A stretch of 64,000 nucleotides of DNA from Diplonema japonicum (Eukaryota; Euglenozoa; Diplonemea; Diplonemida; Diplonemidae), in the NCBI GenBank assembly GCA_964019335.1, contig OZ025660.1, forward strand, positions 434,001-498,000, in the 5' to 3' direction. The notes beneath the pieces are model-generated. The model ran no database searches, was not told the DNA's origin, and saw only the letters and a list, made by a program, of their open reading frames with translations. Position 1 is the stretch's first letter, and each line of letters starts with the position of its first letter. The position numbers and the translations under genes are program-made. Below, in pieces: positions 27,122 through 35,512 of this stretch.

Positions 27122-29706
27122 CGAAGCCGACAGAAGTCAGAAGGAAGGGAGGAAGGAGGGGAATATGACAGGAAAGATAAAAAAAGAAATAAAAGAGGAG
27201 GGTTAAAACAATTCTTCCTCCCTCCATTCCTTTATTTTCTTTCTTTGGGCCTGCATGACCCTGTGCCCGTGAGCACATTCTCAATTCTTCCTTTTTTTTG
27301 AAATAAAAAAAGGATTGGTGTCTCCTGTGGCATCTAATTTCTCTCTCTTTTTTTTTTCCTCTTTCTTTTCCCCTGAGGGGTTTAAGAAACAAAGAAAATT
27401 TAAATATAGACACCAAGGGATTCTTTTTTTTTTTTGTAAAGGTTTGTAGAAAAAAAATAATAGAAAAAAAAAATTACAAAGAGAAGAGGAAACAGTAAGG
27501 GGGGGAGTTAGTATATGCAATGAAGACTTTTTTCGCCCATTTTCTTTTTTTTTTTCCCCAGATTTTTTTTTTTTTTTTTTGTTTCTTCTTTTTTTTTCCG
27601 TCCCTGTTTTTCTTTCCATCTTTCCTTCCCTCCCTTTCGGAGGTCTTAGTGACGAAGGGAGAAAAAGAAAAGAGAGGCAAAGAAAAAATTCAGGGAAAAA
27701 AAAAAATAAAAAAAAAACAGAAAAGAAATGGCGGTAACGCTTCACTAGCGTAAAGATTTTTTTTTTTTGGGCTTCTAAAGTATTGAGTAAATAACAAGAG
27801 CGGAAAGAGGAAGAGGGAGGGTGAAGTGTCAAATTCAACGTCTCCCCCAAGTGTTCCCCATTTCAATTTTTTTTTTTCCCTTCTTCTTTCTGTGTTATCG
27901 CTCTTTTTCTTTCAAAAAAAAAAAATAAAATGTAAACCTTCTCATTAATCCACCGGAAAGGGGCTTTGTATTCCATTTAAAAAATGAATACCCCCCCACT
28001 GCTGTCTTTTTTTTTTCTTCTTCCGGGACGAAAAAATAAGTGAGATGTACATTATTATTTTTTTTTTTTTACTAAAAATATGCTCGTCCGAAAAAAAGGG
28101 GGGGGGGGGGGGATTTGTTTTTTTTGAAAAATCTGATTGCAATCGGCCTTTTTCACGGGTTATAAGGAAAAACCATTTTTTTTTTGGTTAGATTGCCTTC
28201 AAGACCACTCTTCTCTCACTTTAAAAAAATAAAATATTTTTGGGTTCTGATGTATGGACATTCTTACCCCCCCCCCCCCGGACGAGCGTATGAAAAAAAA
28301 AAAAAAGAAAAAGAAGGCAAGCGGTGGCAGTTAGGGAAAATAAACTAGTATTTTTTTTTTCGTTCTCTTTTCTTTTTTCGTTCCCCCGTTGTGCTCCAGG
28401 ATGAAATTAAAAAGAAAAAAAAAAACACCCCCGTTGGGCATTGTGGAACTGGGAGTAAACAAAAGAGAAAATACAGGGAGAAAAAAAGAGTGGAAAGAAA
28501 AACACAAGCTAAAAAAAAGGGGGGAGGGGTGTGGGAAAAGAGTACTTTTCATCATGGTTTCCTTGAGAAGTTTCTCAAAGAATAGTTTTCTCTCCTTCTG
28601 ACCCGAGACCCTCTCCTTTCCCCTTCTCTTACCCCCCCTCCTCTTTTTTTTATTGATATTTCCCCCAAGGCCTTTTTTTCCTTTGCGTGTTTTTTTTTCC
28701 CCCATTGTCTGTAAATTCCCCTTTCGTTTTCCTCACACAGAGGGGGTTTTTTTTTTTTTGAAATTTCGGTTTGCACTAATAATAAAAAAAAGGGAGGATA
28801 AACATATGTTTTTTTTTTTTTCTTTTTTTTCTTTCAAGAGAAAGTCCACTTCCTTGCCCAATTTTAGATCCCCCTCGTTCCTTAATAATAAATGGGTAGA
28901 TCTACAGAACAGAGGTGGGGAGGGCGAGGTTTTTGAGGTTTTTTTTTCTTCTTTTTTCTTTTTTTTTCTGTGCAATCCCACAACCTATGTATTCATTTTT
29001 TTAATTTTTTCGTAATTAAAAAAAAGGAGGTAGCAGGGCAAGGTCTTTAAAAAAAAAAAAAAAGAAAGTAAAGGGGGGAAATTCTTTTTGCTAAGAGGAC
29101 ACTTTTTTTTTTTTAGGCAACAGCTTCTTTTTTTTTTTTACCAGTTTTCGTCAAGGTGAAACCTAAAAAAGAATAAATGCAGCAAGAGGGAAAGAGGGAG
29201 AGAGACAGTTTTAGTATTTATTTAATATTTTTTTTTGTTCGCTTTACAACACACTGAGAGCATACTTTTTTTTATTTTTTTCTTTTTTTTTTTTGTTTCT
29301 TTTCGTTCAAAAGGAAGGAGAGGGTACATTCAAAAAATTTCTCGTCAAGAACTATAGTACCCACTTTTATTCTCTTTTTTTTCTTTCGGATTTTCTTTTG
29401 TTTTTCTTTGTTTTTTTTTTTTTGGAAGAAAAAGGGAGGGAAAGAAGAAAAAGAAAAAAAAAAGGAGGAAAAAAAAAAAGAAACAAGGCAGAGGAATGGG
29501 ATAAAAAATACAGCCAACGCCTCGGATAGCAACAGCATGGTCAGCACTCTTCATCCCAATCTTACTTCTCTTTTTTTTCTTTTTTTTTTCCCCCTTCGGT
29601 TTTTTTTTGCCGGTGTTTACTTCCAAAAAAAAAAAAAGTATAAAAGAATATTTTAAAAAAAAAAGAAGTGATGCCACGCATTACAATATACATGTTTTTA
29701 AGTAAG

Positions 29707-29738
<32 letters not shown>

Positions 29739-29854
29739 GAAAAAAATAATGTAAATAAGGAAAAGATAATTTTGGTAACAAAACACTTGAGTTGTAAATT
29801 GTAGAAGCACTGCTACGCAATAGGAGGGGGGAAATAGAGATAGAGAGAGAGAGC

Positions 29855-29890
<36 letters not shown>

Positions 29891-30075
29891 AATGATAACA
29901 AAAACACGTTCCCAAAGTTTGTGGGTGATGCTAGTGCTTTACCAAAACTGGGCCCGTATTTATGTGCGCTGGCAACGCGAAGTCTGATGCAAAACGGGTT
30001 TTCTTTGGGTTAGTTTTGAGTTAGTTAAATGGAAGCTAGAGAAACAAAAAAAAATTGGCAAGCACAGTTAAGGGG

Positions 30076-30113
<38 letters not shown>

Positions 30114-30115
30114 AA
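26687..30115. other. 3.4 kb of homopolymer-rich DNA without genes
   Basis: Alternating long A and T runs, with G or C runs near 28090 and 28270. Open frames here encode only Lys/Phe-rich low-complexity strings on both strands. I see no snoRNA boxes, which sets this stretch apart from the other spacers. Confidence 0.6.
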
Positions 30116-30568
30116 CATAGCCTGCACGTTATACCGATACCAATCGGGTATTTTAATCGGTTCGGGTATTTAAATAGTGCAAAATTGGCCTGGGCACGCC
30201 GAGGTCCTCTATACCCCCGCAGATGTCGAGATGGGGTCCAGAAACACGAAATATGATTTTTGGAGACCCATGAACATGGGTAACTTAACATCCGAAGCCC
30301 ACCCCAATTTTTGGCGAATTTTGGGTGCGTTATTTTTATGTTATTTTACGTTATTTTAATCGGTGAAAATTTGGAGAATGAGAAGACTGCTGCAACAGGG
30401 ATTTTAATATTTCACCGATTAAAATAACGTTATTTAATTCGATATCGTTAAAATAATGGGTACGTAACAAGAGTATGGGCCCTTTTTTGCGTTATGGTAT
30501 TTGATACCGGGTATTTTTAAAATATCAATTTGATAACGTTATGCTTGCGTTATAACGTGCAGGCTATG
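30116..30568. mobile_element. Non-autonomous TIR element (MITE-like), 453 bp
   Basis: Perfect 18-bp terminal inverted repeats (CATAGCCTGCACGTTATA) at 30116-30133 and 30551-30568. Both ends abut AATAAA, a possible 6-bp target duplication, though the flanks are A-rich. A second inverted pair (ACGTTATTTTAATCGGTGAA and its complement) lies inside at about 30348-30430. There is no coding capacity, so a transposase would have to act in trans. Confidence 0.75.
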
Positions 30569-30838
30569 AATAAAAAAAAAAAAAAAAAAAAAACACCACC
30601 ACTTTTCGTTCGCCAATCTTTTTGAGAGAAATAATTAAAAAAACAATAATAATAATAAAAAAAAAACCCCCTGCCGATTGTATCGTCAGTGATTTTTTTT
30701 TCTTTTTTTTTTTTTTAATTATCCCCCCATCTAAAAAAAAAAATGGAACGTGGAGAAAGAAAAAAAAAGAAAAAAAAAATGAAGGCGGATTTTTTTTTTT
30801 TTATACCTCCCTCTCTCTCTCTTTTTTTTTTCCCCTCT
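30569..30838. other. Homopolymer-rich spacer
   Basis: A/T runs between the TIR element and the NTF2/CCCH stop codon. Nothing else is recognised. Confidence 0.5.
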
Positions 30839-31804
30839 CTAATTGTTCACAGGCAACTTAAGCCCGGTCCGTTCCTCATAAGTTTGCTTACGTGTGTTGA
30901 CATGGAGTGTTGAGCACAGCGTTCCAAGATTGCACCCTGTCGGTGCGAGATACTTAGGGCAACGAGTAACCTGCGCCGCAGGCAGCTTCCACTGCGAGGC
31001 ACACGTACGGCACCTAAGCAAAGCATAACCCCTCTTCACCCTTACAGAGTCCCAGTTGTTGTGCAAACAAGGACGGTCGCAACAAGGAGGCTGCAGTGCT
31101 GGAGCGGAACCAGACTCAGATGATGTTGTGGTAAGGCCTTCAGACGAAGAAAACGAGTTATTATCACACTTCTTAAACTTCCCATCATGTGCCGCAACTT
31201 GCTCTGCGTTCACAACAACAGGCGAGATGCAAGCATCAGGGTTAGCACCGATCGACATCTTGTAGTTCTCAGGAGGCGATACCACTACCCGTGAAATCTT
31301 CATTTCCCTGTTAAACTTCATGGAAAACCTCTTAGACTCCACAAATGGTGTGATGCACCCACTTCTTTTTACCGATGTTGTGAAGTCCATCCTGACCACG
31401 TCCTGCTGTGGGATGTACTTGATCTCATCTGCGTGCATTGTGACGGTGGACTGCGGGCCTCCCATCACCTTTTCCAGGACTATGTTGTATAGCTTGCAAG
31501 CCTCGACCTTCCCCCTCGCACGTAGAGGGAGCGGGAGCCTCTCCGAGTACCACTCCACGTCGTCTGCCATCCATGCTTCGATGCACTCTGCCACCCTGCC
31601 GTTGTGCATGGATGATATGAACTCTTTGAAGTACTGCTTCCCGACTTCGATCAAAGCCTCTCCCCTTGCGTTCATGCACACGCCTTGTCTAAACATAGAC
31701 ACCACAGGCGGCTGCAATGCCTGCTGCATCTGCGGCTGTGCATAACCCCTCGGGTTGAACGGCTGACCGTACTGGTACTGCATTGCCTGACCATACTCTA
31801 ACAT
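30839..31804 (-). CDS. NTF2-like / CCCH zinc-finger protein
   Basis: The 321-residue protein begins with a Q/P-rich N-terminus (about 1-35), followed by an NTF2/SnoaL-like domain at about residues 45-185 (ECIEAWMADDVEWYSERLP ... FSMKFNREMKISRVVVSPP). A serine-rich linker precedes a Cys/His cluster: CCDRPCLHNNWDSVR, LLRCRTCASQWK and a classical CCCH finger CPKYLAPTGCNLGTLCSTLH (C-x8-C-x5-C-x3-H). CCCH fingers usually bind single-stranded RNA, so an RNA-binding regulator is inferred; NTF2-like domains often mediate dimerisation or partner binding. No signal peptide. A broken relic lies at 8248-8376, itself next to a broken LPMO; this gene and LPMO 2 are neighbours here too. Confidence 0.8.
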   Translation of the reverse strand: MLEYGQAMQYQYGQPFNPRGYAQPQMQQALQPPVVSMFRQGVCMNARGEALIEVGKQYFKEFISSMHNGRVAECIEAWMADDVEWYSERLPLPLRARGKVEACKLYNIVLEKVMGGPQSTVTMHADEIKYIPQQDVVRMDFTTSVKRSGCITPFVESKRFSMKFNREMKISRVVVSPPENYKMSIGANPDACISPVVVNAEQVAAHDGKFKKCDNNSFSSSEGLTTTSSESGSAPALQPPCCDRPCLHNNWDSVRVKRGYALLRCRTCASQWKLPAAQVTRCPKYLAPTGCNLGTLCSTLHVNTRKQTYEERTGLKLPVNN

Positions 31805-31875
31805 TGTCTTTAGTATTTATATGTGTAAGGGGGGCGAGAGCAGGGGTGGGGGATGAAGGGGTGCGGGAACCTGAT

Positions 31876-31907
31876 TTTGTGCTTTGATCATCATTCACAG
31901 CGTTGGT
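31876..31907 (-). ncRNA. cdA fragment (5' third)
   Basis: Only the C box (31888-31894) and adjoining 25 nt of cdA remain; D' and D boxes are absent. Not expected to be functional. Confidence 0.55.
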
Positions 31908-31948
31908 AAAGATGCAGGGGAATCCGGGAGAATGGCTCATCAAGAGAT

Positions 31949-32019
31949 TGCTCTCCCGCCCACTTTCACCCTGCAGCACAAACAGAGTGTGACTGCTGCA
32001 ACGACAGCGGAGGGCGGTG
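31949..32019 (-). ncRNA. H/ACA-like RNA haB, copy at 32.0 kb
   Basis: AGA at 31952-31954 (as TCT), lower stem ending at 32018. Confidence 0.72.
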
Positions 32020-32069
32020 GCCAAAAGGAAGGCAAAAACCACAGACACCGGGAAGGGTGACAAAGGTTG

Positions 32070-32126
32070 GAGATCTTGTACCAGATAAAAGGAACCTGTG
32101 TAACAGGCTGTTACAAGCTTGCTGCA
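32070..32126 (-). ncRNA. Chimera of haE and haH halves
   Basis: In transcript order the 5' part of haE (GCAGCAAGCTTGTAACAG) runs straight into the 3' part of haH (AGGTTCC...CTGGTACAAGA). Neither hairpin can close, so this is a recombinant relic with its junction near 32101. Confidence 0.6.
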
Positions 32127-32172
32127 AGTTTTCAAAACAGCTGTTCTCTCTCTCTCCCTCTTTCTTTCACTC

Positions 32173-32239
32173 CAATCTCGCATCAGGACTGGAGGATGGT
32201 ATCTTTATTTGATAAAGGCCTTCCGTGGCACCCGTGCTG
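32173..32239 (-). ncRNA. H/ACA-like RNA haC, copy 5
   Basis: AGA at 32176-32178 (as TCT), 5' stem ending at 32237. It matches copy 3. Confidence 0.7.
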
Positions 32240-32266
32240 CCCTTCTCCTTCCCTCCTACCCCTTAC

Positions 32267-32334
32267 ATGTCTCGCACCCCTCCAACGCCTCTTTCATGTA
32301 TGAAGAACGCGAAGTGGTGTTAATTAAGGGTGCT
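32267..32334 (-). ncRNA. H/ACA-like RNA haD, copy 4
   Basis: AGA at 32270-32272 (as TCT), 5' stem ending at 32333. Confidence 0.68.
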
Positions 32335-32384
32335 CTCCAGGCCTGTCCTGGTACGTTGGGAAAACAACTGTTTTTTTTTTTTTT

Positions 32385-32489
32385 TTTTTTCAGAAAGGGT
32401 TTGTGCAGAGCACCTATCCATCAAACACCTATCATCTGTGATGACAAGGTCAGAGACTCTAGTCTTTTGTGCTTTGATCATCATTCACA
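32385..32489 (-). ncRNA. C/D-box RNA cdA, copy 3
   Basis: D at 32390-32393, C at 32478-32484. It matches copy 2 including the oligo-T flank. Confidence 0.78.
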
Positions 32490-32570
32490 GCGTTGGTGTG
32501 TCCCCTTCGACACGGGTCATCACTTCAAGAGACGAAAAAGGTAGCTCTTTTAAAAGCAAAAAGAACAAAG

Positions 32571-32636
32571 TAGTCTCACGCTGATAAAGCTCCCATTCCA
32601 AGCATGAGGTGCCCAACGGGTGGTATGTACAGCGTT
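32571..32636 (-). ncRNA. H/ACA-like RNA haA, copy 5
   Basis: AGA at 32574-32576 (as TCT), 5' stem ending at 32635. Confidence 0.75.
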
Positions 32637-32656
32637 GCGTTGCCTTGTCCCTCCAC

Positions 32657-32781
32657 TCCAAGGAGAAGGGTGTGCATCAGACGATGCCGTCTCACTGGTG
32701 TCTGCTCAGCACCAACAGAAGCCTGCCGGTTCATAAAATATAGGATCTAAGTGGTGAATCATCATCTGCTCATTCCTTGGA
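32657..32781 (-). ncRNA. C/D-box RNA cdD, copy 2
   Basis: D at 32677-32680, C at 32759-32765, terminal stem TCCAAGGA/TCCTTGGA at the two ends. Same SSU guide as copy 1. Confidence 0.74.
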
Positions 32782-33323
32782 AACTCTCTTGTTGGTTTCT
32801 CGATCCTTCCGTGTCTTTGTGTGTCCCCTCTTGGTTATCGTTGTATTTCGCGATCCCAGCCCACGACGGTACCCACCCAGCGTGTACAATTCAGTAAAAA
32901 TAAAAAATACTCAAAAAAACAACGGGAGTCACCATTTGGTGAGCGCAATGCACGTATCACCAGCTGTCCATTGGGAAGTTAAAACGAAAAGAAAGGTAAA
33001 AGAGAGTGAAAGAAAGGAGGGAGGGAAAAGTGTAACCGGACATGTGTCATGGTTACAAGGTATAATAATAGGGGAGGAGGGAGGGAAGCTCTCGGCCCAC
33101 CACAGGTGGGCGAAGGGAATCATTTTAATCAAATGTTTTTTTTTTTCCTTTTTTAAATTCTTTTTTCGAACAAAAAAGACACGATGCACAAGTCACAGAA
33201 GAAGAAGAATAAGAAGAGGAAGCCTAATAAGTTGGTATTGTTGCTGTCTTGTCCCAATTAAGAGAGTATGGCGTTGGTCCTCTTCTTGTTGTTGTTGTTG
33301 TTGTTGCTGTTCTTGTTGCTGCT
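32782..33323. other. LPMO 2 downstream flank
   Basis: Near-copy of 10260-10810, with a shorter and interrupted TTG repeat. No separate RNA gene is resolved. Confidence 0.5.
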
Positions 33324-34376
33324 TCAGCCAATCTTGTAACCCAGGTGGTTGCTGGTGAGGCACTGGGCGTACCACCTGCTCTGCTTGTAGCAAGAGGCCC
33401 CGCCGGAGCAGCAGGTGGGGGCGTGAAGGCAGCTTCCCCACTTCGGGATCGCCGTGCGGCAACCAGAGGAAGGAGGGGGAACAGGAACGGGGACAGGTGG
33501 AACAGGAACAGGAGGAGTGGGAGGGGTGGGGACAGGTGGTGTGTTCCCGTTCCCCGCTGCAGGGATGCACTGGGCATACCACTGGCTCTGCCTGTCGCAC
33601 ACCGCCCCTTGCGTGCAGCAGTGCATCGCGCTCGTGCAAGCCCCCCACATGGGAATCGTCCTCGAGCACCCTGTGGTGGGGGGAACAGGGACAGGGGGAA
33701 CGGGAACGGGGGGAACAGGAACAGGAGGGACAGGAACAGGAGGAGTGGGAGGGGTGGGAACAGGGGGAACCGGAACAGGAGGAACAGGGTTCCCGCCACC
33801 ACCACCACCTCCACTGAAGTCCAAGTCAACAGCGTTGTAGAAGCTTGCGGCGGTGTCACCGACATCCCAGATGGCGAGGACAACGTGGTAGCCCGACTTG
33901 GAGGGGAGGGTGCAGGAGTGGGTCGTCACCATCGGGGGCTTCACCATCCCGCCCGCCGCGGAGCAGAAGGGAGCATCCTCGAAGCTGCCCCTCCCGAGGG
34001 GAGCGTTCTGGTTCCACCCATCCTTCGTGATGTAGTACCTCCAGTCCAGGGTCACGTGGTTCGCCGTGAACTGCCAGGTGAAGTCGGTCCTGCCCCCGCT
34101 CGCCGCCGTCTTCGCCCACCTGCTCGAAGACTGCTCGTTCAGAGGGGCCCAGGTCGCGCTCCCCGCCGCCGCCAGCTGCCCGTCCGGAGGACCGCTCGCA
34201 GGGTACCGGTCCGGTCCCTCCACACTCTGCGGCTCGTACTGCACCCCTCCGCACCCGCTGTTTGTCTTCAGCTTGCACGCGTAGTTCCGAGAAGGCGGGC
34301 TCATCACGTAGCCGTGTCCCTCAACCCGCACCACTGCTGCCGCTGCCAGCAGCATCGGAAGTCCCAGGCGCTTCAT
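33324..34376 (-). CDS. AA10 LPMO with two CBM1-like modules (LPMO 2)
   Basis: The 350-residue product is near-identical to LPMO 1. The signal peptide, N-terminal histidine after cleavage, second histidine and both Cys-rich modules are intact. The main changes are a shorter glycine run between AA10 domain and proline linker (about seven Gly instead of twelve) and TSNH for TGNH near the C-terminus. The A tract in the leader is 23 nt here. It belongs to a duplicated block (32.1-34.8 kb) that matches 9.6-12.3 kb, RNA genes included. Confidence 0.9.
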   Translation of the reverse strand: MKRLGLPMLLAAAAVVRVEGHGYVMSPPSRNYACKLKTNSGCGGVQYEPQSVEGPDRYPASGPPDGQLAAAGSATWAPLNEQSSSRWAKTAASGGRTDFTWQFTANHVTLDWRYYITKDGWNQNAPLGRGSFEDAPFCSAAGGMVKPPMVTTHSCTLPSKSGYHVVLAIWDVGDTAASFYNAVDLDFSGGGGGGGNPVPPVPVPPVPTPPTPPVPVPPVPVPPVPVPPVPVPPTTGCSRTIPMWGACTSAMHCCTQGAVCDRQSQWYAQCIPAAGNGNTPPVPTPPTPPVPVPPVPVPVPPPSSGCRTAIPKWGSCLHAPTCCSGGASCYKQSRWYAQCLTSNHLGYKIG

Positions 34377-34485
34377 TTCTCTTCTTTTTTTTTTTTTTTT
34401 TTTTTTTGTTGTTGTGTGGAAACTGTGGAGTGAAATAAATAGATACAGAGCACCCTTCCATTGGTCCTCGTGATGGGAAAAATGA

Positions 34486-34588
34486 ATGGATCAGTTTCCT
34501 TCTGTCATTTATGTGTTAAAGGGGAATCAGGAGACTGTGTCTTCATAGAATGGACCAATGTTCTTTAACTACGGTGTCATCATGTGTT
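34486..34588 (-). ncRNA. C/D-box RNA cdF, copy 3
   Basis: D at 34491-34494, C at 34577-34583. Confidence 0.72.
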
Positions 34589-34648
34589 TGCCCCTTCTCT
34601 CCCTTCATTGAAATTAAAGCTACTCAGGCCGCCTCTCTTTCTCTGCTC

Positions 34649-34714
34649 TTTTCTTGCATCAGGACTGGAGGATGGTATCTCTACTGCGAAAGGCCTTCCG
34701 TGGCACCCGTGCTG
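34649..34714 (-). ncRNA. H/ACA-like RNA haC, copy 6
   Basis: AGA at 34652-34654 (as TCT), tip stem CTTT/AGAG as in copy 4. The haB and cdE genes that follow copy 4 are deleted at this locus. Confidence 0.68.
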
Positions 34715-34779
34715 CTTCTTCTCGATTCCTATTACTTCATTCTACTCTTGTCATTCATTCTTCCCCCATTATTGTCATC

Positions 34780-35512
34780 ACCAGTAAGCAAGAGAAAAGA
34801 ATAAAAAAAGGGAGTAGGAGGGAGGGGGGAACAAGTAAAGCAAGAATAAAGGTAGAGCAAAAAATGCGAAAAAATAAGAGAGGAAGATGTGGGGGAAAAG
34901 AAATAACCTTGTAACGAATGAAAACATCTCCATTCTTGTTGCTCATGCCAAAGGCTCTGAGATTTGTTAAACAGTAGAACTCATATAATATTTATTTAAT
35001 ATTTTGAATCACAAAAAAAGCGCTCAAAACCAGGACAGTATATCAATTTCTTTCGTCCTTTGTCATTTTTGCGGTTTATCAAAACCCAGTTGATTCTTCT
35101 TCTTCTCCTTCTGCTGAGTTTACCACAAAAAAGAAAAAGAAACAAGGTGAGGGAGGGGAAAACAGGGAAGAAAAGTGTAATTGTGTGTTACCCTATTCTT
35201 TTCTGTGAGACTAGTGGAAAAGAAAGAGAGAAAAACCAAATAAAATAGGTGGGGTTGGGTGAGGCACAGCTCACGCCTTGTTCTTGATGAATGAACAATA
35301 AAATAAACATATAAGTGGGAAAAAAGATTCACTAAAGAAAATTTTTTAAGTAACAAAAAAGAATCTTACGAACATACCCATAAAGGGAACAGCGGTGGGG
35401 TAAGAGTAAAGGATTCTTCTTCTTATTCTTTTCTTGTGTGTGTGTGTGTGTTTTTTTTTTTTTTCGTGTATTTTTTTGTTTAATAAGGTCAGCACTACAA
35501 CTACTGCTAAAG
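34780..35512. other. Downstream flank of mucin-like 3
   Basis: Shortened form of the flank at 12461-13309, joined at about 34780 by a deletion that removed haB and cdE. No gene is seen. Confidence 0.5.

Noticed and set aside
27024-29915. Lys- or Phe-rich frames in the homopolymer region
   Set aside because: Products of A and T runs, low complexity on both strands, no domain or signal.
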